Shown: positions 34,539 through 46,020 of the stretch, in pieces
How the letters are laid out: each line of letters opens with the position of its first letter
How positions within the stretch are numbered: position 1 is the first letter of the stretch
The notes under the pieces: model-generated
What the model was told of the DNA's origin: nothing
Seen by the model: only the letters and a program-made list of their open reading frames with translations
The model's database searches: none
DNA from: Beta vulgaris subsp. vulgaris
Lineage: Eukaryota > Streptophyta > Magnoliopsida > Caryophyllales > Amaranthaceae
Assembly: GCF_026745355.1 (NCBI RefSeq)
Contig: NC_079209.1
Coordinates: forward strand, 40,305,678 to 40,369,677
Direction: 5' to 3'
Length of the DNA stretch: 64,000 bases
Program-made: the position numbers and the translations under genes

Positions 34539-35789
34539 TATGAGAGATAGGGGTTAGGTCCCCTAGCACCCCCAGGTAAACATGAGCCAAATTGCAATTG
34601 GACTCCACTTTGAATACTCTTTCCCTTATTCTTTGTCTTCCTTGTCACGATTTTCCATGCCCCTCCTTCCTCAGTTTCTTTTCCTTGGTTCCCAACTGGA
34701 GTAGCTACTGGTGTTATCACTACCAGCTCAGGTTGAGAACCCCTTCCTTCATTGCCTTCCACAACTATTTCAGGCACTTCTTCTTCCGCATCTACTCTTA
34801 CTTCCTGAACCACCACCTTTTCATTCATCACTATTTCAGTTCTTTTTTTAGGGACCCAATTTCGGTTGATCTTACTAGTAACTGAGGTTATGTTCTTATT
34901 ACAGTTATGCCCCACCAGTTGACATTTTTTGCAGAAAGGTGGCAGCCAATCAAACATCACCTTTTGCTTAAAAACCTGCCCATTAGGGTCATCCACTGCC
35001 ACTTCTCTAGGGATATCTTGAGTAACATCTATTTCGATCAACACCCGAGCAAAAGATACCCTCAACCCTTTACCTGTAAATTCATCCGTATGCAGAGGCA
35101 CACCATCAAACTCCTAATTCTGCTCAAAAAATCCTCCCCCCAGCAACTTAAAGGAAGATTAGGAAATTTAGCCCAAATAGGAATCACTATTAAAATTTCA
35201 TCATGAAAGTTGAAGTTAGCACACCAATGTTTGATAATCATTTGCTTACCATAGAACAGATGGGGCCCTGTACATAACACCTTATCTCGTTCCTCCCTGG
35301 ATTTTAGTCTAACAATGAAAAACCCTTCATCATGCTTAAAAATGGCAGGCTCTTCCTTACAGCCCCATTGAGCATTGATATATTGAAAAATAGAGTTTAG
35401 CGTAGGATTTCGCCCCACCACAAGAGCATTAATCCAACTTTCACTATGTTTTTCAATCTCTATTTTGTCCGGTTTTGCTACTCTATCACCATTTATAATA
35501 ACAGGAGCTACAAATTTCAACCCCATACCTTTACCGGAGATCCTGTTTTGAGCTGTAAAACTCTTCCATCTCTGTTGTGCAGCTTCCGCATGATCATCTT
35601 TTCCAGCACTTTCCATCACCAGAGCTGGAACCTGGTTCTCCTTAGCAACAGTACCATGATTACTGTTCCATTCGTTTCCGCTACATTTTCAGAAACAAGT
35701 TGCTCTTTTTCAGCTTGATCCACATTGCTAGAGCTCCCCGGAGTCATCGAGCTACTCGCCTGACCCGAAGTCTTCTTTTTCTGCCCCAT
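34538..35789 (-). pseudogene. LINE ORF1 (DUF4283 and CCHC knuckle)
   Basis: An ATG at 35789 opens MGQKKKTSGQAS, but a frameshift near 35650 separates this start from the main frame. The 185-codon frame (35062-35619) holds the DUF4283 RNA-binding-like domain, with ALVVGRNPTLNSIFQYINAQ and FFIVRLKSREERDKVL. The next frame (34538-35101) has PPFCKKCQLVGHNC, the zinc-knuckle (CCHC_4) region, then a charged tail. The protein would coat LINE RNA. Its stop codon TAA overlaps the ORF2 start ATG in TAATG. Confidence 0.85.
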
Positions 35790-35956
35790 AACCGGCTGTC
35801 GGCGTAGGATAGAATAATCCCTTATCGTACGCCAGGTCGCCAGCAGAGAGGGTTTTAGAGAGGTTTTTTTTTACATTTATTGTAGTTTGTTTATAGCAAA
35901 ATGCTACAATCCCATGAAATAACTAAAAAAAATTTATCTTTATAAATAATCCTATA

Positions 35957-36215
35957 TTCTCTCTGTATTTTTTATCTTTCTCACTTAGAATCTTGACACT
36001 ATTCACAATTAGAGAGAATCTTTTAGATTTTGTCAATATGTAAGAAAAAATATAGTCTTGTGAGGTCTTGTTTCATTCATCTCAATGATTACTTTATTAA
36101 TATTCAATTATTATAATTTTTACTAATATGTAATGAAAGATACTTAATGTAGAATAAATACATTGGCAAATGTGCAAAGTCAAAGTAGAAATGATAAAAA
36201 AAAATACAGATGGAG
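35957..36215. mobile_element. Stowaway-like MITE
   Basis: TA flanks a 259-bp segment with terminal inverted repeats TTCTCTCTGTATTTTTTATC and, on the other strand, CTCCATCTGTATTTTTTTTT. The ends recall the Stowaway consensus CTCCCTCCGTYYC in decayed form. It encodes nothing. Confidence 0.65.
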
Positions 36216-37028
36216 TACTAAATAAGGTAATTTCTAGCTTGATCAAAAGACAATCTTTAGTTGGTTCATCTACCGTCATAGAACGTACAGGATGTTAGCT
36301 CTACGTTCCCATTGCATCCTCCTCTTTTTGTTTTTTTTTTCCTTTTTTTTTGTTTTTTTAGCGACTTTTTGACCAAGGTTCTTACCATCATTGCTTACCT
36401 AGGTCATAAATTATAGGTTAGTCATTCTTATCTTAGAAGGATACGGTGTTTTCCACGGAGCGTAGCCAGCCACGGTGGAACCCTAATCCACTCTAAGGCC
36501 TAAGCTAGCTACAAATAGAAGCAACAACACCTCAATACTTTCATAATATATGAACATCTTCACGCAAAGAACATCTTAGCTACTTTCCTAATCTAGAAAA
36601 TACATATCATCTTCCCTTTCTTAATCCACTAATCAAATTATATAAACACATCAATATTCTAATTACTCTTTCCACGTGTCGTATACACAAAGCCTTAAGC
36701 TTTGCTATACTTACACATCATTAGTAGTAACCCCAAAAAGTTCCCAAAAACAATCCAGAAACTTTATGTAGTTTGAGGAATTTAATACCAAAAGATTTGG
36801 CACCTGTCCTTAGCACAATAACGCTGGTTCGCCTTGTCATTCTTATCTGTACAGTTCTCTCTGTATTTGCACTACACTCAAGCACAAACCTGAAGCAAAA
36901 AGTGTCACTCATGTCCAAGGTTTATGCTGTACAATATTTTTGGATCTTTATTAACGATGAGTCATTAACTCATTAACTTGTTTGTATAGTCTAGGCTGAT
37001 AAAAATTGACCTTATTTTAATAATTTAA
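36216..37028. other. AT-rich stretch without recognised features
   Basis: Short frames at 36721-36976 are uncharacteristic. A stretch near 36420-36510 (ACGGTGTTTTCCACGGAGCG) is less AT-rich, but I see no coding or terminal-repeat signal. Confidence 0.4.
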
Positions 37029-37060
37029 CTAGTATATGGGTCCGGGCATTGCCCTGAGTT
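37029..37060 (-). mobile_element. Helitron 3' terminus
   Basis: The minus strand reads AGGGCAATGCCCGGACCCATATACTAG and is followed by T. A small GC hairpin (GGGC-AAT-GCCC), then about ten bases, then CTAG with a T at the insertion side is the Helitron 3' end layout. The 5' end (TC...) is not identified, so the extent to higher coordinates is unknown. Confidence 0.5.
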
Positions 37061-37180
37061 GGTATTGTTTTCCGAACTTGATATACATTTTTTTTCATTC
37101 CTATTAAAATATATTAAGGAAAACTCAACATTTAAAAGGTATAAATATAATAATGTGGATACTTAAAACATGATTAAAAG

Positions 37181-37236
37181 TTGGTTGAGATGGTAATTAT
37201 GTCATGTATAATAGGAAGAGGTCACAGGTTCAAATC
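37181..37236 (+). other. tRNA-like A and B box pair
   Basis: TTGGTTGAGATGG (A-box-like) and, about 35 bases on, GGTTCAAATCT (B-box-like) lie in the right order and spacing for an internal polymerase III promoter. No cloverleaf, tail or target duplication is evident. It may be a decayed SINE head carried in the Helitron-like region. Confidence 0.3.
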
Positions 37237-37702
37237 TTGTTGCAAGCTAATTTTACTTTGTTAGGTGACATGACTTTTGGACAATTATAGTGGAGTAACA
37301 GAGGTGACATGTGGCGTGTAAATATTATCACGCACGCTTTTAATACATTTGTATAGATTAATTTTTAGTCTAATGCTCCAAGTTATTAACATTTTTATGT
37401 TAAAAAATATCATCTAATGTTGCATAATTTATTGGTTAGAAATTTGGTATCATAACTTGAAGTCACATGGTTGAATCCTATACGAAACATTTTCTAGTTT
37501 TTTTATAATATAGTATAATGATGACATGAATAAACAACTAACGGAAAAGTGGTACGTGATATGTACACTTGTTTAAGAACACTTTCTAATATATTTGTAT
37601 AGACTTAAGGGTAGCTGTTGGTTTAAAAGTTCACTCATTAATAAAATTATTAGAAAATAATTTTACTTTATTTTTATTGTAGTAATTATGCTCAAGTTTT
37701 AG

Positions 37703-37705
<3 letters not shown>

Positions 37706-37745
<40 letters not shown>
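37706..37745. repeat. (TA)n microsatellite
   Basis: A perfect run of alternating A and T, about 40 bp long. Confidence 0.97.
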
Positions 37746-37747
<2 letters not shown>

Positions 37748-38029
37748 TCCTTCGTTCTTTTTTTTATCACTACATGTAGAGGAGACAAAAATGAAAGAAA
37801 AAGGAAAAATAGGAGGGAAGACAGATATACAGGTATTATGTACAAAAATATTCTCTTCATAGGTTGATAATATATATTCTTTAACTTTATATCTTAAGAC
37901 AAAATTATCTTATTAGGTATCTTTTTATCTTGCTAGTTGGCTAATATTTTTTTTTTTTAGGGGAAGTTAGCTAATATAATTAGGACAATAATCATAATTC
38001 TACAAATATATTTTAAAAGATAGATTCCT

Positions 38030-39290
38030 ACGTATATTTAAATATATAAAAAGAGTTTTGGATAACGAATATTTAGAGTTTCGTTTTGAATAAACAACCT
38101 AAATTATTCTACTATATAAATTGAATATAATTTTTGATACATGATTCAAAACGTTATAATTTTCACCATTTGATAGTGCTTGAAATATACTTCAAAATAA
38201 GACTCATTTACAATATAGTTTTACAACTCATAAAAATATATTTAACTAGATGAATGGTAAGGCACCATTTAGTCTTTCTTTTAGATAAATATAATAATAG
38301 TTATAACTATAGTGTACTGTACGTGACTATATCATTTTATTATAGGTTCAACTTACATCAGTGGCGGATTTAGACGGGTCGTGGAAGGTATTGCAGTACC
38401 CCCGAAGGTAAAAAAAAGGAAAAAAAAAAATTTTATAAAAAGAAAATTAATTTATTGTTGCATGCGTGTCGCGTGCGTGAGTTAGAGACAGTCAAAAGGA
38501 AAGCAAAACTGCAGACCCAATTACCCAAGCATTTATTACTTTTGTCTGTTAACTTTATTAGAATTAAATAATTTTTAATTCCCAAGGTAAAACAGACCCA
38601 AAGGACAAAGCATCAAGCAACTTTCTCACTTTCTCTATCCTCCCAATTCTCAGTCCTCACTCCTAAGAAAAAAATCTGCCGGACTGCCGCCGCCCACCCA
38701 CCGGAATTTTGCCACAAAAGAGAGGTCTGCCGGACAGCCGGAATGCCGTCGACACTCGCCTGCTCGCCGACGCCTTACTGCTGCGCTGCTTGGCAGCTGC
38801 TTCGAAACGCGGCAAACGTCGGAGATCTGAATTGTCGCTGCCGGTCGCCGGATTGCGGTTAGTTAACTTTTTTTTAGGGGAAACATGTAATTTGATTATT
38901 TTTTTTGTGATTGAGTGATTTTACTCATAATTTTTGAACAATTTAACTTTCAACTTTGTGTGATATTGTGATGTGTTATTAATATTATTATGGTTGAATC
39001 ATGAATGTATGAATTGTCAAATTAAGTCGATTTGTGTGCCTAATTGTTGTGATTAAACATATTATCTTTCAAACCTCAGTCTTACGAGTCCGGATCCTCT
39101 ATAGTTTTAATAAAATTCTACAAGGTAGAGCTGTATATGAACCATACATTTTAAAATCAAGCGTGTGTATTGGTGAAAAGAGGGAAATAAGGGGGTCGAT
39201 TTTGATGAGAAAAAATAGGTGGGTTTTGGAAAGATAATATATGAGCTATTGATTTTTATTCAATGGTTGATATTGCTCAAACTCTACATT
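38030..39290 (+). repeat. Dispersed repeat copy, split by an insertion
   Basis: 38030-38358 and 39051-39290 match, in order, 63450-64000 at the end of the window. Shared words include TTTAACTAGATGAATGGTAAGG, CTTTCTTTTAGATAAATA, AACCTCAGTCTTACGAGTCC and GAGCTATTGATTTTT. The 63-kb copy lacks the piece 38359-39050, so that piece is an insertion. The family is unnamed to me. Confidence 0.85.
38359..39050 (+). mobile_element. Truncated hAT-like element (5' end) with GC-rich exon-like part
   Basis: The insertion begins CAGTGGCGGATTTAG, the kind of terminus seen on plant hAT elements. A strikingly GC-rich patch (38680-38860) encodes an Ala/Leu/Arg-rich frame ending SELSLPVAGLR, followed by GTTAGTT, a possible splice donor. 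No matching inverted terminus or 8-bp duplication is present at 39050, so the 3' part is missing. Identity is tentative. Confidence 0.45.
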
Positions 39291-39519
39291 GTAGAATTCT
39301 TATAGAACTCTAGAGAATCCAAACACTAGCCTTACTCAACTAAATCAAAACAACTTGGTATTCCAACAAAAAATATTAAGGAAATTTCGTTGTTACACCA
39401 AAAATTATAATCTATAGTGATATGATGAAAAAATTAGAGTCTGATTTTACAAAAACAATCTTAGAGTATTATAGAGAGTTCCACATAAACATGACATGTC
39501 ATTTTTTTAATATTCATTT

Positions 39520-39900
39520 ACAAAAAATAGTGTTTAACATAGATATAAATACATATAAGGTTTTTTAATAAGTGAAGGTTGCATTCTGATTTTGAATAAA
39601 CAACCTAAATTATTCAACTATGTAAATTGAAGATAGCTTTTGCTACATAATTCGCAATATTATATTTTTTTTACCATCGAGAGTGTTTGAAATATTTTTC
39701 GAAATAACTTCCACATACAATATAATTTTAAAACTTTTGAAAATATATTTATTTAGATGAAGAATAACGTATTATTTATTATATATTCTAAATACACATA
39801 AATTTAACTATAAAAATAGTGTATTATATGTAACAAAACAATTATACTTTTCGAAATCAGACTTTTAAAATTGAGTTATATAAAGATAAAAAAATACAAA
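39520..39900 (+). repeat. Further copy of the 270-bp dispersed repeat
   Basis: GAATAAACAACCTAAATTATTC, TTTTGCTACATAATTCG and AAATATATTTATTTAGATGAAG match units at 38060-38260 and 62880-63660. The copy is diverged. Confidence 0.7.
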
Positions 39901-39949
39901 CATATAGTTTTGGGTCGCCTCAGATTTTTGTTATTTTTTCGCTCAAAAC

Positions 39950-41207
39950 TCGCGTTCCCAACCTTTGGCCAGCACGCTTATAGCCTAGCACGCTGAACTA
40001 TAAGCCTCCTACACTAACTCCCCTCCTCACTCCTAACCCTAACGCTCTCCTCTCCTCCAGACCCAAACTCTTTCTCCTCCCTCATGAACATGTTGTCAAA
40101 CCCTAATCTCCCTCCTCCCCCTCTCTCTCTCCATTCTACTCCTTCCTCACACCACGCCGTCAGATCCCTCCTCTTTCCTCTTTCCTCTTTCCTCTCTACT
40201 ATCATGCATCCCACAAACAAAAACCCACACAACACCTCACCTCTCCTCTCAGGCAAAGAGAGAACCAAAAATCCACAAACAAAGAAACGAAGAACGAAGA
40301 AAATGAAGAACGAAGAAACGAAGAGCGAAAATGAGAACGAAGTAACAAGGAGCGAAATTGGGGAATGAAGAAACGAGGAACGAAATGAAGAGCGAAATGA
40401 AGAAATGAAGAGACGAAGAATCGAATATATGTACACAAGAAATTGATTTATTTGAGTTTTAATGGGATTTAGTTTTTGGATCTACTTGTAGCTGTTGGTT
40501 TTTTTTTCGTTTTTTCGTTTTTTTACCAGATTTTTTCGTTTTATTTGGGATTTAGTTTTTGGATCTGATTTGGATTTAGGTTTTCATTTTGGTTTTTTGG
40601 GCTGCCATTTTTGTTTCGATTTTTTGGGTTGCCATTTTCGTTTCGCTCTTAATTTTCGCTTTATTTTGGTTTTTTATAGCTGTTGGTTTTGGATATATAT
40701 TATAATTTTCTGTACATATATTAATTCTGTATATATGTTATTTCTATATTATATATGTTAATTTGTTATTTTTATATATTTGTATAATTTTCTGTATTTG
40801 AAATGTTGTTTCTACGTACTTATGGTTAGTTTTTATATAATTTATGTATATATGTAGCTAATTTTCTATGTATTTTGTATAATTTTGAATTGTTTATATA
40901 TATATTGTTATATGTTAAAATTTGTTTTACTGTCCACAACAACCTAGACTTAAGTGTAGTGCAGACCTGCAATCTTTTTACCATGAATTTAAACCTTACT
41001 GATATGATTTTTAGGTGAAAACGCATCAGTTAATGTGATTAACTGATGCGGCTTTCCTTCAGAACTGTATTAGTAAATCATTTATTGATCCAATTTTGGA
41101 CTGGATCAGTAAATAAATGGGATCTACTGCGAGCCCATCTGATGTGGAAAAAAACAACATCAGTAAGCCCGGTTTTCACCGCATCAGTTGGGTTTTCTTC
41201 ACTAGTG
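39950..41207. mobile_element. CACTA element, right end only
   Basis: The right end GGGTTTTCTTCACTAGTG at 41207 is preceded by AACTGATGCGGCTTTCC and CCGCATCAG subterminal words. GTA follows. I cannot find a left terminus, so 39950 is only where the CT-rich body seen in the related elements begins. The piece resembles the elements at 31464 and 41614 in layout. Confidence 0.75.
40256..40430. repeat. GAAGAACGAAGAAACGAAG degenerate tandem repeat
   Basis: Words such as GAAGAACGAAGAAA, ACGAAGAGCGAAA and GAAATGAAGAGCGAAATGAAG recur through the stretch. The stretch is in the body of the CACTA element. Confidence 0.75.
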
Positions 41208-41613
41208 GTATTATGCGATTGACTAATTATTTTAATCCTAGAATATTTGTTTTTTAAATAATTATTTATGTTTTTATTTTTCATATATCTGTATGTCAGA
41301 TCATATTATTTTCTCAATGAACTTAATTCTACTAAAACTAATTGAAAATCAAGGTTCGAGTTTTTAGACTAATTGAGATCACAGATCATAAAAAAGGGAA
41401 ATTTGATAAGTCTTGATATGGTCATGATTGAAGAATATATTTTTTCTCTTAAATAGTATCTTTGATTATTAATAGATGTTAGTTTTATATTTAATTTAAT
41501 TTAATTTTATTAATTTATGTGCTATATTAAAAGTTGAAGTTATAACTGACACTCATATTTTTTTTCTCTATACTTTCTGTCATGCATCTACTAAGTTATT
41601 ACTCTCTACTTTC

Positions 41614-42568
41614 CACTAGTGGAAAAAAGTCTATCTGATGCGGTCAAAACCGAGCTTACTGATGCGATTTTGGTCCGCAACAGTTACGAACGATAATATG
41701 ATGCGGTCCAAAACCGCATCAGTTTCTCACAATCTGATGCGGTTTTGCAAGACTAAATCTGACTAAAAAATATAATTTACATAAACTGAACGAAAATTAC
41801 AAAATAAACGAACTAGATCTAACTAAAAATATAAATTACAGAAAATAAACAAAAATTACAAAAAAAAAAAAACTAACGAAAAATAAACTAAATTACAGAA
41901 CGAAATTAACAAAAAAAACTAAAGAAAAGAAAAAATAATAACAAAACTCGGATCTAAGAAACAAAAACGAAAAAAACCTTTCGAAATTCGTCTTCGTCTT
42001 CGATTCAACCTTTCGAAATTCGTCTTCATGCTCGATTCATCTTTGTCTTCGTCTTCGATTCATCCTCATTTTCTCTTTGATTCGGCTTCATGAAGACTCG
42101 TGCATGGTTTGAGAGGGAGGAGGGAAGAGGAGAGAGATGAGGGGAGAAGAGGCGTCGTGGAGTGAGGAGAGAGAGGGGGAGCCGAAGAGTGAGGAGAGAG
42201 GGAGAGGATTAGGGTTAAGCGTGATGAGCGAGAGAGGGGAGAGGGGAGAGGATAGTGAGTTGAGTGAGGTGGGCCAAGGGTTATGGTGAAATTAATGGGC
42301 TAAGGGTTGAGACTTGAGTGAGGCCTCGTGAGTGGGTTTTCGGTTTTTTTTTTAAAAAAAAAAAGAAAATCTGATGCGGTCCTAAAAACCGGATCAGATT
42401 TTCAAAAAACGGCATCAGATTAAGATTTTTAATCTGATGCGATCCACAAGAGGACCACATCAGATTTTCTTCCCATCTTTCCTTTCTATTTTTTAATTGA
42501 TTTTCTGATGCGATTTTGTGAAAACCGCATCAGATAGTAAGTGATAGATAGGGTTTTTTCCACTAGTG
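41614..42568. mobile_element. Non-autonomous CACTA element
   Basis: Left end CACTAGTGGAAAAAAG at 41614, right end GTTTTTTCCACTAGTG at 42568, with TTC on both sides (41611-41613 and 42569-42571). Subterminal words TCTGATGCGGT and AACCGCATCAG are repeated at both ends. The 955-bp body has CTTCGTCTTCGATTC repeats and an AG-rich segment. No transposase. Confidence 0.95.
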
Positions 42569-43289
42569 TTCTAAAAGTATCGTTCGAGTATTTTACATGT
42601 TAAAACTATGTTAGCTATTGTTAGTCATACCAATTATCGCGATACTATTTAATAATAGATTTAGCTACAATATTCAACTGAATATTAAATATATAAAATT
42701 TATACATAACAATAACAAATCTAGAAATTAAATTATAACGACAAAAAAAATTTCTGTCTTTTTCTACTGCAACAATGAGTTTGGGCATGGTTTATAAGAA
42801 AATAAGAAAAAAGGGGTAGTTTAACATAGGGGGTTAAACTAGAGGAGGGGATAAGTAAATCCTTAATAAAGTAAACATAACTTTATAAGATAATTTGAGT
42901 AATTAATGATGGTTTTATTAACATAAAGTAAAGGCAATGTTGTGAACTATAGTAGCTATTTTTTCCCAAAAGTGGAGTGATTCGAATTGATGAAACTACT
43001 CGAAGTGCTAATTGTTGCAATAGAAAAAGAATGGAAAAATTATATAAAAATTGTGTTGAAAAATTTCATTTCACATCAGCAATGTTAACAAAATTTGAAA
43101 AAAAAAACAATAACTTGTTCTTTCTAAAACAGGAGTATTCTCATTTTACAAATTTTTGTTCATTTTATGTTTTTTTGCTCAATTTTAGAAACTTTTGCTC
43201 ATTTTACAAATTTTTAATCATTTTATGTTTTTTGCTCATTTTATATTTTTGCTCATATATATATATATTAATATATTATAATATATATT

Positions 43290-43324
<35 letters not shown>

Positions 43325-43947
43325 CTTACATGAATTTCTATGATTGGACCATCTGTATTACATAAGGCAATTATAGGGGAGACCAAAATATTAAAATTCC
43401 TATTTTACTCTTACTACATAAATCAAATTACATCTAATCTTTATTCTATGAATAATACCAAAAATAGAAAAAAAATATACAACATAACTGACTCCTTAAT
43501 ATTACAAAAAAAGAAAAAAAAACAAGAAAACACAATTAAAAAACAAACGTGTAATGCTAAACATATAATCACCCAATGAAATCCCTAAATAAAGGGAAAA
43601 AATTCTTAATTTTAGAAAAAAAAAAAGAAAAACATATAAAAGGCAAAAGGAAAAAACAACCAAATACCAACGTGAAAGTGTCACTCAAAATATACAATAT
43701 CCTCCTCCATTTTCTTATTTACATAAAAATCCCTAATTATATGGAGAATATGACTACAACAACAATTTTTTTTAAAGATATTATTATGCAAACTCACAGT
43801 TTTCATAGATTATCTCTAATTCTTACTTCACAATCATACTCTCACTTCGATTTAAACTACACCTAAAATTTTCTGGGTTCTAGATCTTCTACCTACCATT
43901 ATCCACAAACAAAAACACAAAATTATAAACTCAAACATGAAAAAAAA
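42569..43947. other. AT-rich stretch with (AT)n
   Basis: Only low-complexity sequence is visible: a GCTCATTTTA-like repeat at 43130-43260, an imperfect (AT)n run at 43253-43322, and A-rich blocks at 43500-43650. The frames here are translations of simple sequence. Confidence 0.6.
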
Positions 43948-44025
43948 TCAACCCCCGAAAATATCTTGCATCGCATCAATGTAATCCAGCCAAGTCTTAT
44001 CATTCGGAAGGCTCAGTCCCACACT
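43948..44025 (-). pseudogene. Exon-like C-terminal gene fragment, unidentified
   Basis: On the minus strand, after a CAG acceptor-like triplet at 44026-44028, the frame reads SVGLSLPNDKTWLDYIDAMQ, then DIFGG and a stop at 43948. The composition looks like real protein and unlike the surrounding AT-rich DNA. I do not recognise the family. It lies upstream of a Helitron 3' end at 44758, so it could be cargo of that element. Confidence 0.3.
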
Positions 44026-44731
44026 CTGACTTCAATGATGGGAACAACCTCTGCACTCCGGCGCTCCAATGAACAAGAGTTCTCCGCCTTACTATATTTA
44101 GAATAGTGGTCGATCTTTCGGGAGTCACTTTCGTAACTTATTTAAAAATGTTATACCCGGTGAGATTCTATCTTATTACTACGTAGTCAGATTGAACAAT
44201 TAGAACTTGACCCGATTTTAAGTGCGGTCCGTTTTTGGTTATACATACATTTTCACAAACAAATTGTCCAAGATAAATTTTTGTGGATGTCTCTCTTCAT
44301 AAAAATTATAATGAAGAGAATACCAATTCAATTTGAATGGATTCAAAACGATGTTACTGCAAAGAGCAAAAGCAAACCACGAAATCAAATTAAATGATAG
44401 TTCTTACTTCCTAATTTTTAAAATTATGTATCTCCATGTATCAAAATCGTAACAACAATAAAACTCAACCAAGAAATATATCCTATTAGTTTACTACTGC
44501 TACAACCATTGAACATAGAAATCGCAAATACGGTTACTAATCATCTTTACAATAAATAAAAAGTTTAGTCCTTCGTCTTTAAATCTTATCATTAGAGTTA
44601 GATAATTTATACATGATTTTTTTACAAATTGTTACTAGATGAAATTATACAATTAATTCAACTTTGATAATCATTTGTGTTTATTTTATTTGTATAATTT
44701 GCTGATGTAAAAAAAAAGAGATAATGACTTC

Positions 44732-44758
44732 GCACGCATAGGGTGCATATAAGACTAG
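44732..44758 (+). mobile_element. Helitron 3' terminus
   Basis: GCACGCATAGGGTGC forms a small hairpin, followed by ATATAAGACTAG and then T. The hairpin, short spacer, CTAG and T are in Helitron order. The stem is only four pairs, so the call is moderate. The 5' end is not located. Confidence 0.5.
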
Positions 44759-45079
44759 TATAAAAATAAAAGAAGTCACGAGGGCTCCTAATATCTTCCT
44801 TTTATATTTTGCTCTTTTATTTTCCAAAACAATAAATTTTAATTTCTTTCATTTAGATATTTTAGTAAAATTTATTATATACATGTACTTGAGATATACA
44901 CATTAGTACTGAATCGAATAACATTTGACATAATATTATTCTCTTTTAATAATCAAATCAAATTCCTTACAATTATAAAACCGACTTTAATAATAGCATT
45001 TGGGAAGGCAAGAAAAGGAACGGGTAAAGGAATACTCCTTTTTTTAAGAGAATATATAGGACTATGTATAGGAGTAAGG

Positions 45080-45440
45080 GATATCAGATACGTGATCTGG
45101 TCGATTCGATCCAATTTTTAACCAAAAAATTTTCAGATCGGATACGGATCGAAAATTTTCATTTTCGTATATCTGAGAATATAGAAACATGGAAATTTCT
45201 CGGAATTTTTACAGATATTTTTGGATATCCAATCTGAAATATTTGTTTTCAAGGCCGAATATCCGAAATATCTGATGATCTGATCCGATCTGATCGAAAA
45301 CTTATTTTATGAACTTTTTTTTTTTGAAATTTTCAACTTTTTAGTTTTCTTATATCCGATCCGATTCTAATTTTTGGGATCGAATTCGGATCACATTTTT
45401 CCGATGTAAAATTTTCGAATACCGGAAATGAACACCCTAA
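45080..45440. repeat. Degenerate ATCCGAT / GATCGG-rich low-complexity region
   Basis: GATCCGATC, TATCCGA, CGGATC and AAAATTTTC words recur in both orientations over 360 bp. Nothing is encoded. This kind of sequence is usual in old plant repeats. Confidence 0.6.
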
Positions 45441-45839
45441 TAGGAGTACACTTCTTTTCACTTAACCTGGGGTTCTTGTAATATAGGACTATAATTGTTT
45501 TATTGAAAACAATTATTAATAAACTAAAGGACTGAGCTAAGTGGTTACATGGAAGTAATCTATTTAAATATATATATTTATTAGATGTGTTGGGTGAGAT
45601 TGTCCTAAATGACTTCAATTTTTTTTAACATCTCGTTATATTATGGGAAAATGTTAATGTAATTAATTTTTTTTTAAATGAAACTGGTAGAATGTCTCAA
45701 AGATGGCACTTCGAAAAATTTAGCACAGGGGTCTCGCTAGTGTTTAGTGTAATCATTTTTTGTTTCAGTCTCTATTTTGACCGATTTTATTTAGCTTTAT
45801 TAGAACATCTCAGAATAGAGTAAAGTTTACCAGAAATTG

Positions 45840-46020
45840 ACTTAAAAATGCCGAAAAAATACCTAGGCGTCTAAAATAGGCGTCCAACCACAGGAAAAGG
45901 CGCCTAAAATAAACGTTTGAACCTGTGGTTAGGCGCCTAAAATCGGCGCCTGACCACATATTCGGGCGCCTATTTTTGGCGCCTGACCACTTTTTCGGCA
46001 TTTTCAATTTTCGAAAAAGT
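45840..46020. repeat. Cluster of GGCGCCTAAAAT / GGCGCCTGACCAC repeats
   Basis: At least six blocks built around GGCGCC, or AGGCGTC and AGGCGCC variants, alternate with TAAAATNGG and TGACCACA words in both orientations. The pattern resembles the subterminal repeats of the CACTA elements in this window, but with a different motif. I do not find CACTA termini around it. Confidence 0.7.

Larger units (their letters stand above)
30901..35870 (-). mobile_element. Plant LINE (L1-like), 3' end missing, with CACTA insertion
   Basis: On the minus strand a 5' leader with ACCTCTCTAAAACCC near 35860 is followed by ORF1 and ORF2 in the order of plant L1-type LINEs. The 3' part (zf-RVT and RNase H of ORF2, and tail) is cut off at 30901 by an LTR. 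A 1031-bp CACTA element lies inside the reverse transcriptase. Target duplications cannot be checked because the LINE's 3' end is gone. Confidence 0.9.

Noticed and set aside
40014..40436. 140-codon minus-strand frame
   Set aside because: It is a translation of the CT/AG-rich core of a CACTA element, with Ser/Arg/Glu runs and no domain.
37706..43322. (TA)n and other tandem arrays as CRISPR
   Set aside because: No repeat-spacer structure, and the DNA is plant nuclear. None of the tandem arrays here has unique spacers.
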